From NCBI GenBank assembly GCA_014529385.2, contig CM043943.1, forward strand, positions 98,080,855-98,142,854: DNA of 62,000 nucleotides, given 5' to 3'. Position 1 is the stretch's first letter, and the number at the start of each line of letters is the position of its first letter. The notes under the pieces are model-generated. The model searched no databases, was not told the origin of the DNA, and saw nothing but the letters and a program-made list of their open reading frames with translations. Source of the DNA: Adiantum capillus-veneris. Its lineage: Eukaryota; Streptophyta; Polypodiopsida; Polypodiales; Pteridaceae. A program made the position numbers and the translations under genes. This document shows positions 44,375 to 54,658 of this stretch, piece after piece.

Positions 44375-44766
44375 CTATGAGCTTACATTATTGTCTCTAG
44401 TACATGACAGCAATGGCTGAGCAGACTCTTCCACAAACACTACATCCTGTGAAACGAGAATACACTTTGTTTGCGGATGATACAACCTGTAACCTTTGCT
44501 TCCAGTGCTATAACCAACAAAAATACATTTGACAACCTTATCATCCAATTTTCTGTGCTGTGTTTGTGGCACCAAAGCATATGCCAAACAGCCAAAAACA
44601 CGCATGTGCTCAATAGAAGGCTTTCTATCATGCCATGCTTCATATGGAGTAATAAAATGCAAAGCTTTCATAGGACACCTGTTTAGTACATAAGTGGCAC
44701 ACGTGATGGCCTCAAGCCAAAAAGAATGCGGCAAAGCTTGACTTTTGACCATACATCGTGCCATTT
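44375..44766 (-). pseudogene. Copia-2 copy 1: integrase C-terminal part
   Basis: It starts at ARCMVKSQALPHSFWLEAI and continues with C-P-M-K-A-L, TPYEAWHDRKPS and RVFGCLAYALVPQ. CIFVGYSTGSKGYRLYHPQT follows. These are the conserved C-terminal integrase motifs of Copia. The DDE core would lie to the right but is replaced by other DNA at 44767. Confidence 0.92.
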
Positions 44767-45303
44767 TCGACGGGTTGTTTGAAAGGCATACCTGGCCGAC
44801 TAGGTATCAGCACAATAGTAGAAAACCCTGAATGGAGCTCAGAATCTCCTACAAGGACGCAGATGACCATTTTAGTCTCAAGTGATCACACAAGGGAAGA
44901 ATTTGGCCGAACTAATGTCAAAGACTAAAAGGCGACTTAGAGATGCCCAATTATCACATTGGTATCCAAAGAATGCCTGAAAAATGCACAAGTCTGGAAA
45001 ATCTCCCAAGACGGGGTAAAAAGTGCCGGATCAAGTCAAAATTAGATAGCGGAGTAGGCTGATGATAGCAACACATCATGGAAGCAGTAAAAGCTCAAAA
45101 ACTAACTTCAACTAACTCCAGGCTCCAATCAAAAATCATCAGGAAAACCAAATATGGTTAGACTTAGTAAAATAAGGTCAAACAGTGAAAATTGCTCTAA
45201 TTTGTTCATTTTAAGTCCAAACTTGAAAATAAATCATCAGTGGGCTAGGTAGGCATAGGGGACCAAGGCCATCCAGTTTTCACCCAAAAAAGCCCAGGTA
45301 CTA

Positions 45304-45588
45304 CGATCGCGATCGGTGTACCTCAGCATCAAAATTTGATCAAAACCTAAGAGATCTCTTGTACACATCATGTTCAAGTCACCCATCAAGTTTCAAGCCA
45401 ATTGGACATCAAAAACCCCTGAAAAATCAAAGTCTAGTCCAAAGCTCCCTTGTAACCCAAAATTGGGACTTATAAACTCAAAAGTGCTTCAAATAAAACA
45501 CAGAGTGGACCAAAATGACCCTCTAGCTATCAGCAAACCACTCATGTGATCAGATCTCATTTTGGTCTCTGTACTACGATCGCGATCG
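45304..45588. repeat. two copies of a palindromic CGATCGCGATCG motif, 273 bp apart
   Basis: TACTACGATCGCGATCG(G/A)TGTACCTCAG occurs twice, with the perfect 12-bp palindrome at 45304-45315 and 45577-45588. A third, partial copy (CGATCGCGATC followed by TTTGTACCTC) lies at 48241. The flanking sequences are only loosely similar. Confidence 0.85.
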
Positions 45589-45793
45589 ATGTACCTCAGG
45601 CCCAGATTTGGCTCAGATTTCAATCAGTCATAGCTCTAGTCTTCCTAGTTCCATTGGTGAAATATGGACAAGAATGGATTAAATTTGTTCAAGTTATGAT
45701 CAATTTTAACTTTTGAACTGCTTTTTACTAAAAGTCTAAATGCTAATGGTTGCGAAAGGAAAATCCTGACAGCTTGTGATTCTACTGACACAG

Positions 45794-46958
45794 AATGCCT
45801 CGCCAAAAGAAAGAAAGGCAGTGGACATCTGCACCATATGAAGTGGATGAGCTCGCTACAAATGAAAAATCTCACATCTCGGATGAAATACTAGCTCAGA
45901 TCCCGGCTCACATTTTCATCGCAAACTTTAGGGACGTTGATGGTGACATGGTAAAGACGACTATCATGCTACGAGAAATATGGAATCTCCACCGAAGACC
46001 AGAGGTCACAGAAGCCGTGCGAGCTGTGCACTTGGAGCAGTTTTTCAGATTGTAGCCATGAGGAACAGACTACATGAGGGCCCACGAGCTCATAAGCTCG
46101 ATACAGTATGATGGGCAAGCGATGCTCACTGACAAGGATGGATCCAAGGTAAAGGTAAAGATCACAAAAGAAATCATCAACGAAGCTTTACATTTCCTTC
46201 CAGGGCAACACAACTTGCTGGCAAAGATCAAGTCACTGGATAACGAGAAGGCATTCATCAAAGCAAAAGGAAACAAGTACAAATAGAGTGACATGATATA
46301 CGGTGAGCTGGAATTACCAATGAGGTTAATCTCTCAGCATTTCAGAGTACAAAAGCCTCCTCGTTACACCGAGCCAATTGTGCACATCGCAGTGGTCATG
46401 GCTCTAGCAACAACTGAAAATAGAACCATCCGCTGCGATTATGGCTCTTACATCTTGGAGAACCTGGTCGAAGCAAATTTGAAAAGCTCGGCAAAGAACA
46501 AAAGCTACATGAGTGCGGGGCCAATGCTAACAAGAATAGCATACCAAGCTTTGGGAATGATTGAAGATCTGCCGGCGGCTAGTTCTCAAATGGCCCTGAT
46601 TCAGAAAGCAAAGCTGGTTGCTCATTCAGTTAGGATGACCACTAGCGCAACATCATCGCGCTCGGCCAAGGCATCCAACAAGAGCTCAAGCAATGAAGAA
46701 AAGACTGAGACTGAAGACGAGGGAAACTCTCAAGGGTCTAAAGACAAAGGACCATCTGAGTTTGAAGAAAGTGAGGAGGAAGACACCAACACACCACTTG
46801 AGAAAACAAAGAGGGAAAGAAGTACAGTGCCACAGTCTGACCTTCAAAAAGCATATGCAGAGGCCCAACAAAGAGTTGAGGAAAGAAGGACCAAGTTGCG
46901 GGCTGACAGACAGGTATGTATGAGAAGTGGAAAAATCACCACCTCCTCCCTCGCCTAA
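45794..46958 (+). pseudogene. gag-like protein, N-terminal and central part
   Basis: From ATG at 45794 (MPRQKKERQW) the frame runs with stops at 46053 and 46284 but reads sensibly across them. Blocks include HIFIANFRDVDGDMVKTTIM, ITKEIINEALHFLPGQHN, MIYGELELPMRLISQHFRVQ and HIAVVMALATTENRTIRCDY. They have the look of the 'putative plant transposon protein' type found in gag-like plant elements, but I cannot name the domain with certainty. An acidic Ser/Glu/Lys-rich tail and a helical segment follow. A frameshift near 46920 leads to a proline-rich part. Confidence 0.55.
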
Positions 46959-47649
46959 ATCACCACCTCCTCCTCCTTCGCCAAAATCTCCTCCTCCTCC
47001 TCCTCCTCCTCCATCTACCCAAAAACCACCACCTCCTCCTCCTTTATCCTCACAAAAAGAGTCTATGCCTACAGAAGCAGTAGGATACCAAGAAGCTTGT
47101 TAGGCTATTGTTGATTTTGACTACAGGAAAACCTTACAGGAATTAGAAAGACAATTCCGATGCCAGCACGTGGTGCTGAGAGAAAAAGAAAAGCAGGGAC
47201 AGGAAGCCCAACAAAAGCAAAAAACTGGGCAAGAGTAGTTAGAGAGCCTACGGGCACAATTGGATCTCACAACGCAGGAAAGAGACACTGAGTGACAACA
47301 GGCTCAGTCTCTGATCAGAGATCTGGTGGACGTCAGGTTGGAGTTGACCACCAAGGAAAAAGAATGCCAAGGATTGATAGAAAAGGTACAGAAAGCAACA
47401 GAGCAGCTTGCTTACGAAAGCGCAAGGTTTCAGAGAGTTAACAATTCATACCTCGCTGTCAACCCTATGGCGAAGGACTTCAAGGCACGGTACGGCATAC
47501 CAGCACACTTTAAGGGAAAATCCTTTCAGACAGCATCAGGAAGCCCAGGAAGCCGTCCTTCGAACACGGAGTTTTTCAGCAACACTTGCTTCCTTGGAGC
47601 CCCATCTACGACCAAAGCTCTGAACATGTACGAGGGCGTGCAAGGATAA
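46930..47649 (+). pseudogene. gag-like protein, proline-rich and coiled-coil C-terminus
   Basis: In another frame the protein continues with runs of Pro (S-P-K-S-P-P-P-P-P, up to about nine in a row), then a long helical segment rich in Glu, Gln, Lys and Leu in heptad-like spacing. Stops lie near 47099, 47237 and 47296. The end, from F-Q-R-V-N-N-S-Y to N-M-Y-E-G-V-Q-G, is open to 47647. Proline-rich plus coiled-coil tails suggest self-assembly, which fits a gag role; that is inference. Confidence 0.5.
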
Positions 47650-47661
47650 GGGAGGGGGGAG

Positions 47662-48480
47662 TGTTTGGCGGACGAAATGACGAAGCTGTGGTTTCCAAAG
47701 AAAGAGTCACATTTTTCAGGGAATCTACATTTTTGCAGAAATCTCATCCTTTGTAAAAGAGCTTCTCTGAGCCGAGAACTTGTAAAAGAATTTATGATTA
47801 TTTTTCTGGAAGCAAATGTATATAAGAGAGCCAGTTAGAAGTTTAGGAGCTTTTGGCCGGACAAGCCATTTGTAAAGACCTAAACTATAAAGGTCAATTT
47901 TGTAAGTTTGAACATGATCTTTTTTATGAGAAACTGAGAAGACAGCGTACGTTTGAGAGCTTCTTCTTGCTCCAACTTGTAATCTTCGCTACTGTGGCTA
48001 CGGTAGTCCGAATTCAATTTCGTTTATTGCATTGTGTTACTCTTACTTTGCTCTTCCATTCAAGTGTAATCATTCAAGATTCGGCGTAAGTGTTCAGCTA
48101 TGAGTTTGTGGCCTAAAATCGTTGTTTTGAGTGTTTATATCCGTATTCTATGTTGTTTTAACTCTAGGAGAGGCTTCACGGATCCTCAAAACGACCCTTT
48201 AGAATCATCTGTTCGCTGTTTTTGCTGACTTTGGAACGAACGATCGCGATCTTTGTACCTCTCCAGAATGCTGTGACAGTGATAGGATATGTTCCTGATA
48301 GTCCCCTGTAGCTTCCCTTCAAGTTTCGTGCGAATCCGACATGATTTGCACGACAAACGGGTGTGATGACTGTAGAGCTGTGTAGAAGGACATAGGTAGA
48401 TTACTTGGCTTTTGTGCGTATGATTTGCTTGCAGAGTTAGTAGTGGCATCTCATCGAGTTCACTTCATTAGAAATGACAT
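47662..48480 (+). repeat. candidate 3' LTR of the gag-like element
   Basis: It starts TGTTTGGCGGACG directly after the purine tract ATAAGGGAGGGGGGAG. It contains a TATA box and T-rich downstream sequence, as expected for U3-R-U5. The end is not fixed. Confidence 0.5.
47819..47826 (+). promoter_or_regulatory. TATA box in candidate LTR
   Basis: TATATAAG lies about 157 bp into the candidate LTR, in the context AATGTATATAAGAGAGCC. This is a typical place for a U3 promoter. Confidence 0.5.
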
Positions 48481-48556
48481 CCTAGTGAGTTTCCATGCCT
48501 CATCCTGGTCGCTTCCCTTGTATTGATATTTTATGTTGATGCGTGAGAGCTATGCT

Positions 48557-50688
48557 ATGGACGTCCGTCGCGGCGACCCGCAAACACTCATCATGCCGAA
48601 AAAATTTGATAAAGTGGTGATGGATTCTTCATCATCAAGTCTACAGGTTATTTGATGTTCTCTTGATGCTTTAAGCATAGTCTGAGCTGGACTGTTTTTT
48701 GTTAATATAAGGATGGAAAGTCTAATGGTTGAAATGCAATAAGTAAGAAGCCATTTAATGACTGTTTTTTTTCGATTAGAGTTATGGGAAATATGCTTAA
48801 TTGATATTCTTGAAGAAATTTGGGAACCGTAACTTGACTTTTGGCTGCCAGATCTTGTGATGATAAATGGTTTGACCAAGATTGGGAAAATTTTGCTGAT
48901 TTTTTCCGTGCATAATGGGGTATCTATTAAAAGGCTTGAAACTTGAAAGCATAGATTTTTTAGGCATATTACGACAGTGGGCTTATTGCCTATTTTGGTT
49001 TGGTTACCATAGTTTGGACGTCCTAAACTTGGCTATTTTGATTGTACCATTCACCTACTATCTTCGGACAAAAGCATAGGAGTATTATAGCTTACCTGCA
49101 TGTTGTTTTGAAGAAAAATGTGAAATGTTTCTCCAGGCTTACTATGAAGATTATCAGTGAAATACTGATTGTATAATATTATTATATGTGTAGGACCTTG
49201 TCAGTGAATCGTAGGACCTCGTTTGCTTCATCTCCTGGTCTACTGGGTAATTATGGTTTCGGCTACCTGTAGGCTTTAAAAACATTACAAATGGAAAGAT
49301 TTGGCAATAAGGAAGAAGCTTGAAATTGATAATTTGTTAATTAGACTGATATTTTATAAAAAGTAACTCCTTTGTTCTGAGGTTGTGATTCTAACTGGTT
49401 GTTTTGGGACTTTTCTTTTATGCTAAGAGATGACAAATCTCGAAACTAATTCACCTGTTGGTTAATGTGGGACAGCCGGATTTGGGAAAGTTAGTTGGAA
49501 GGTTATGAGCATTTGAACAGTAGGAGTCGATTAAAAATGAAAATAATAATGTTGTCTTGTATGCTGATGTTTGGCACCAGATTGATCACCCCTCAAAGGG
49601 TATAGCTTGTTAATAACTGATGCATCCTGCTTTTTAAAAAAAATGTTGAGTCTCCAGCTTTAAAAACCTTAACATGAATGTTTCTTAAAATTACCGTCAC
49701 TTATTGTATCTGTACATAATGGAATGACTCCACACTTGCATAATGATATATGGAAGAATGTCCCCAACATAATATGTAAACTGTAATGTAAGACCGATGA
49801 TATATTACTTACTTGAGAGTAAGTGCTGGTCCGTTTTTACTTTGCTTGTACTGGTCTCTGTCACGTGTTTTTAGCTGATTGCCTATGCCATGGTTGTAGA
49901 CCTTCCCAACTGGTCTGACTGTGACTGGACTACACTTGGTGAGCAAAACTTTGATTGTATGGCACTTCGGATAAGAGTTGTTGTTGGTCTTGTTCCTTTA
50001 GTTGGTACTGACTGTGCAAGCTGTTGCCTTTTAAATAACCTTCCCTAGCTTGCATGACTTCGAAAAATGGAAAGGCTAGACTACTATAGATAAAAGCATT
50101 TGATTATTTGTCCGTTTTCTTGATCTTTCTTAAAAAATGTGTAAACTTGTCCTGGTTGGGTATATATTAGATGGAAATCGGTGGTTATAAGTATACTTTG
50201 CGACTATGCGTGATATTGGCTTTTTGAAGAATATGTCGATTATGGCATAATATGAGACGTAGATGAGGATAGGGCTTTTGGTTTGGTTTTTGTAAAAAAA
50301 AATAACTAAATCAATGTATATTAGCTTTGAGAGGAGGCTCACTCTCCTGGAGAGAAAAAAAAGGGGAATTCTTAGTATAACTCTAATTTAAAAAAAAGAC
50401 ATGTACATATTGAAGAACGGTTTGTTTTGTCATTGTGACATGGATAACAACTGGGATGCCCAGCATCACCTATGTACAGCCACGTGCTAACGAACGGTTT
50501 TCTTGTGGCTATGGTTGCAGGTGAGGGATATCTTCTTTGATAAAAACATTATGTTCTTTGTGGTAGATGACTGGGGGCAGTTCGCTTACCTTGGAGCAAC
50601 TTCACACCAGAGTCTGGGACGACTATTTCCCAAGTTTTACTTGTTATCTTTACTACCTTGTACAGAATTTAATTTCAAATGCAAATAA
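48557..50688 (+). CDS. possible two-exon gene or gene fragment
   Basis: An open frame of 30 codons starting MDVRRGDPQTLIMPKKFDKV ends at CTACAG|GTTATT (48646/48647), a plausible donor. After 1.87 kb of T-rich sequence, TATGGTTGCAG|GTGAGG (50520/50521) is a strong acceptor. It is followed by 55 codons, VRDIFFDKNIMFFVVDDWGQ and onward, to a stop at 50686-50688. The phases agree if these two exons are joined. I do not recognise the protein. Other exons may lie between, or this may be a pseudogene. The 85-residue product is a hypothesis that needs transcript evidence. Confidence 0.3.
48647..50520 (+). other. T-rich stretch without coding features, possible intron
   Basis: Frequent T runs, no long frames and no repeat or element edge resemble plant intron composition. 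If the exon model around it is wrong, it is simply intergenic DNA. Confidence 0.35.
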
Positions 50689-51267
50689 ATTATTGCGCAA
50701 AACCATTGTATTTTCCTAGAATTATTGGTATGTGAACTGGTATAGTTCGTTTATATTTGTATATATTTAGAACTGCTACACACACAATAAACGCATAAGA
50801 GAGACTGACTTAAGTGTTTTTCTCTCTCAGACTTTAGTTCTAGATTTAAGCGCCTATTACTATATAATTTATTATATGATAATAGGTAGGGGTGCTATCA
50901 CACAGTGTCAATGGTCCCCCTTGACCTGACTGGTTAAAGGTTGCTAGCACGACCATTCCACTCTATACTCTCACTTTCTAGAATTTCCCCTTTTTGTTCA
51001 TGTCATTTCACTAGGTTATTACTTCTGTCTACCAGGTTACTGGAAAGCTCACTGCAAGAATTAAAGTCTGTTCTGACCCTGTCAAAAGAGCTCTGATTTC
51101 GGAGAAATTACGACTTGCTAAAGAAATAGAAAGCACCTTTCCTTATATCTCTCTTAGGATTCGGCCTTATCTGCATAGGGCTATAAAATTCAAAAAACAA
51201 TTACACTCTGTATAAGATTTTCAGATCTACTCATCCCTTCCAAAATGATGTAATCTAACTACTATTC
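50689..51267. other. no gene recognised upstream of the PLE-like plus copy
   Basis: This probably includes the 5' end or promoter of the RT element starting before 51268. It has no match to the 0.94-kb repeat of the minus copy that I could see. Confidence 0.45.
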
Positions 51268-51992
51268 TTGAAATCTATGCAGATTGTATCCCTTCCCCAA
51301 GGGCTCAAGCTTCCTATGGAACCCCTTTCCATTGCTTTGTTACTTGTGTTAAAGTGTATTCAAGATAGCGAGGCTTCAACCTTAATTTTTGATGCCTCGA
51401 AGGATTCTAGTCTGTCTCTTGTCCAACTTATCTCTTTTGACCAATGGATGAAGGTTCTGGCTCTCCTTGTTAAGAATAAATTTGACGGTATCAACCTACT
51501 TCGGGAATTTACCTCTAATTTGGCGATTATTCCCAAAGCCCATTTACAGGACTTAGCTTCCTTCTCGTATAAGGGTTTTGAACTTTTCAATCTCCTTAGA
51601 AAATTTTGCGGGCTTAGTCCCATCTTTATTATTGCTCCCTCTACACCTATAGTTCCTCCTCCAAACAGCCTCTTTTGTAGGGATGTCGCTGCTTTGGAAG
51701 CTATAAAGGAATTTCAAAAGGACCTATGTTCACTTAGTGAAGCTTCCCTGTTAGATATGGTGCCGAAGGTATCTAGGGCCTTTCCTTTTCTACCATCACG
51801 ATAGATTGAAGTAGAATCCCTGGGTGTAGAGCACAAACTTTGGTTGTTCCCAAATAAAGGGTTTCTTGCACCCATTTCTATGGAAACTTGGGTCTTCCTG
51901 GCCAACTTGGCACCTGCCACTATTGAAGAATGCAAACTTAAAGTTCTTAAAGGAATTCAGCTCTTGGATAAAGGGATCTTATTAAAGCTCCG
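51268..51992 (+). pseudogene. PLE-like ORF1, N-terminal part (plus copy)
   Basis: MEPLSIALLLVLKCIQDSEA, FDQWMKVLALLVKNKFDGIN, FNLLRKFCGLSP and LEAIKEFQKDLCSLSEASLL align block by block with the minus copy (36316-36968). After a stop at 51802 the same frame continues with VESLGVEHKLWLFPNKGFLAP, shortened here to what both copies share (G-V-E-H and L-A-P-I). No known domain is recognised. It is predicted to be helical and soluble, possibly an RNA-binding ORF1. Confidence 0.6.
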
Positions 51993-52107
51993 TTCAATAT
52001 GAACTTCCTTGATGACAAAAAATACAGTTTGAATACTGGTCTATATGCAAGAACCAAAGGTGTGATGACCTTCAGTAAAAAATAATGTTGACTATTACAC
52101 TGAAACA

Positions 52108-52632
52108 GTGTGGAATGTGTTCAGACCTTACCTTAAGTGTGCATGCAGATTTTTAGATCCTAAAGCTGCTTGCAAGTCGAGCATCATTTGGTTTGACCAT
52201 GCCATTTGGTATGCTCTCAACAATCTGCCTAGTATCTTTCCTGACAAAGCAGAAGAATTTCATCTCTCCCTCTTTTGCTCATGGCTTGGTGGACAAGTTA
52301 AAGAGCTGGTCTTGGCTCAAATCGCCTTTATTCAATACAGATCAATTATGTGTGACACCCTCCAAGAACTTGGTTCTGATGAGTGCGGCACACTACTAAC
52401 CACATATGGAGGATACAAAGGAATCAAAAGCATGGTTGGGTAAATCAAGCCTAATATTGATGATGAGGAATCTCAAGCCTCAAAATGCCCCAACACTCTT
52501 GTCTCTCCGTCTATGTCTTACACCTCTTTCTTGACTCCCCAAGGAGGGATTCTGTTTTTGGAGAGGGAGAGGTAGAAGTTATGTTAGAGGCCGTGGAAGA
52601 AACCTACCAATCAGAAATCTTTTGGATATGTA
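52108..52632 (+). pseudogene. PLE-like ORF1, C-terminal part ending in an RG-rich tail (plus copy)
   Basis: After stops at about 52010-52085 the frame resumes with W-N-V-F-R-P-Y-L-K-C-A and D-P-K-A-A-C-K-S-S-I-I-W-F-D-H-A-I-W. It reaches L-Q-E-L-G-S-D-E-C-G and Y-G-G-Y-K-G, matching the minus copy. In a neighbouring frame, SYVRGRGRN and LLDM are followed by TAA near 52633. The basic RG tail could bind RNA. The stop is conserved in both copies. Confidence 0.55.
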
Positions 52633-53358
52633 ATGTGCAGGTACAAAGGAACGCCTGTGGGACTTTACCTACCTCCGAAGGATGAAGCGTGTAATAGAAT
52701 ATTTGCACATTGCTTGTTTACCAGCAAGATTTTGGATTTCTTTACTCCCCAAGATATCTTTACAGAGTGCTTTAGACATGTTTTTGGATCTAATATGTTA
52801 ATAAAGGATGTGATGTTTGGATGGAAATACTTGCCACCTATCAAGAATCTATTCTATTCAAATAAGTTCCTCCATATTGATGAGGTTCCTATTTGTTCTT
52901 GTCACCTATTTCTGAAGTTTTGTAAGACTTTCACTGATTTTGGCTCACATGTATGTACGTCTAACGTTGAATTCATATCGGATACTTCGGTTAAGAAACT
53001 CTTGAGTAAAGGCTTGAACCATATTCCTCCTTTTCCACTTAATCCTCAGCTTGCCTTATTGGCTCTACTTGAATGCCTAGCCGACTTGTCCTTAAAACTC
53101 CAGCTAGAGGCGGATGCTTACACTCAACTGATCTCAACTCTCAAAGAACTTTTTTGGAAAAGGATCAGTCTTATGCCGCAGGTATGGCTAAGTACTGATA
53201 CTACCTGGCTTACTCCTAATATGAAGAAGTCCATTTCTGATGTTAAAGAGAAATGGTTTATTATAGGCCTGGATAAAGCATCGAATATTGCTTCCTTTAT
53301 ACTTAAAAAGTTACCATTTGAGTCTGTGTTTGCCAGGCTCAATGGCTTGGATTTTTAA
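52633..53358 (+). pseudogene. PLE-like ORF2, N-terminal region with Cys cluster (plus copy)
   Basis: A 241-codon open frame begins near a possible splice acceptor-like ATGTGCAG. It contains FGWKYLPPIKNLFYSNK, CSCHLFLKFC with C-x-C-x6-C, HVCTSNVEF, LLSKGLNHIPPFPLNP and a helix-rich stretch. It ends in W-L-T-P-N-M-K-K-S-I-S-D-V-K-E-K-W-F. All main blocks are shared with 35051-35575 of the minus copy. The Cys residues before the RT may form a zinc site. The stop at 53356 separates it from the RT motifs in the same frame. Confidence 0.65.
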
Positions 53359-54566
53359 AAAATTGATACCTCTCCGATTTATACTGCTACACTTTAAAAT
53401 AATGAGCTATCAGAATTAGGGTATTGTCCTAACACTCTGAAAATTCCTGTACTCTTCCCAACGTATAAAAATCATAAACATAAATTTAGATGGATTTCTG
53501 ACACATCCAATAGTCTTTTTTCCTTGATTACAAATGACATCACTTGCTGCTTAAATTGTATTCTTGAAATTGAAGCAATTTGCGCCATCAAGCATAATGA
53601 TCTTAAACTATTCAGAAATATAGATTTTTGCCCGTTTTGGATCATAAAAAATGCGACGGAGTTTACTATTAACCTCCCAGAAAACATTTTTTCTATTTTT
53701 ACTGCAGACATAACACAATGTTATGAGAATATTCCTCTAAAAGGAATTGTTGGTCTGCTTAATACACTATCTACTCTTCTAAAGTTGGCCTTTGCTCACA
53801 CAGCGAGGTTAGGATATACATGTATCTCAACAAAAAGGCATATAGGTTGGTTAAAAAAGTCCAAAAAATCCTCACCTTTCATCTTCAAAGAAGAAGATTT
53901 ATATAATATGTCTCTTGGCTCTTTAACAATAGTTGTATCCAAGTGGGTGCTACCTACTACAAGCAAATCTTAGGGATCCCAATGGGATTTTCGTGCTCTC
54001 CGATTATGTGTAATCTCTATCTTTGTCACTTTGAATACCAATGGCTCTTAAAAATTTTAAGTAACCCAGCCAATACTTTGTCACTCACACACTTTTTTCA
54101 TTCATTTAGGTTTATGGATGACTTGTGTAGCCTTAACAATCCAATATTCATGGATAAACTTAAAGATATTTATCCACCATGTCTTAACATTGAACTAACG
54201 TTCTCAGATAGAGTAATATGGCTTGACAAATGGGTCATTTCCAAAACGCACTTCCTGAATATTGAGATTACTCTGGCCCCCCCTTTCATGGGTAATTTTT
54301 ATACTCGTTTCTTTTGGAAAAGAGAAAATCTCAATCTCATATCCTCTGAATTTACAAAAAGGAAAAGCAATAGACCCTTCAAAAACTCATTACACACCTG
54401 TCTAGGTATGCTTTTTCTTATTATGTATGCCTCGTCAGACAGCTTTATAGCTTTTGAAAAAATCATGACTCTTGTTACAAAATTCATTAATAATGGGTTT
54501 TTTAAAAAAATACCTTGTTGCTTGTATCTGCAATTCCCTAAAAAAACACAACTGGTCCATACTTAA
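53359..54566 (+). pseudogene. PLE-like reverse transcriptase (plus copy)
   Basis: RT begins with FPTYKNHKHKFRWISDTSN near 53455. FCPFWIIKNATEFTINLPEN and motif A (IFTADITQCYENIPL, about 53692-53740) follow, with the catalytic Asp. A frameshift near 53945 is followed by YYKQILGIPMGFSCSPIMCN (motif B, about 53948-54010) and FRFMDDLCSLNN (motif C, about 54108), which has the Asp pair. The thumb-like part has HFLNIEITL and NFYTRFFWKREN. All catalytic Asp residues survive, so decay is recent or slow. The minus copy lacks motifs B and C. Confidence 0.75.
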
Positions 54567-54593
54567 GTTTGACCTGCAGAATTTGAGTACTTG

Positions 54594-54628
54594 AGGTAGT
54601 AGGCCCATATTCTATGGGTCTACTACCT
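54594..54628 (+). other. near-perfect 16-bp hairpin after the PLE-like RT
   Basis: AGGTAGTAGGCCCATA (54594-54609) and TATGGGTCTACTACCT (54613-54628) are complementary except for one G-T pair, with a 3-base loop. It lies 28 bp after the RT stop, 30 bp before a CA repeat and 107 bp before the end of a convergent frame. No poly(U) follows, so it is not a bacterial-type terminator. It might mark the 3' end of the element's RNA. Confidence 0.8.
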
Positions 54629-54658
54629 ATTAGAATATGGTGCTTGGGAATGGGTGGG

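Larger units (their letters stand above)
42241..44766 (-). mobile_element. Copia-2 copy 1: 5'-truncated Ty1/Copia
   Basis: The 3' LTR (42241-42476), RNase H, RT and the C-terminal third of integrase are present on the minus strand. Similarity to copy 2 (55987-58645) ends abruptly at 44766 inside integrase, where a different element starts. Gag, protease and the 5' LTR are missing. The two copies are very similar over long stretches and belong to one family. Confidence 0.93.
44767..48480 (+). mobile_element. LTR-type element encoding a gag-like, proline-rich, coiled-coil protein (no pol)
   Basis: A coding-like region (45794-47649) is followed by a clean polypurine tract (47646-47661) and an apparent 3' LTR starting TGTTTGGCGG at 47662 with a TATA box. 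No protease, RT or integrase motif is present. This matches the known idea of non-autonomous plant LTR elements that carry only a gag-like gene. The left boundary coincides with the break of Copia-2 copy 1. The 5' LTR and primer-binding site were not recognised, and both outer limits are approximate. Confidence 0.55.
51268..54566 (+). mobile_element. PLE-like retroelement, plus-strand copy
   Basis: It is homologous in gene order and sequence to 34244-36968 on the opposite strand. The coding region stays almost wholly in one frame from 51268 to about 53945, interrupted by stops, then shifts once inside RT. RT has a K-x-H-K-x-K-F-R-W-I-S segment, motif A TADITQCYENIPL, motif B GIPMGFSCSP and motif C FRFMDDL. 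This order and these motifs suit Penelope-like RTs better than LINE, LTR or group II intron RTs. No GIY-YIG endonuclease, LTR or 0.94-kb repeat is seen. The exact ends are unknown. Confidence 0.7.

Noticed and set aside
54594-54628. The hairpin as a bacterial-type terminator.
   Set aside because: No T run follows, and the setting is eukaryotic retroelement DNA.
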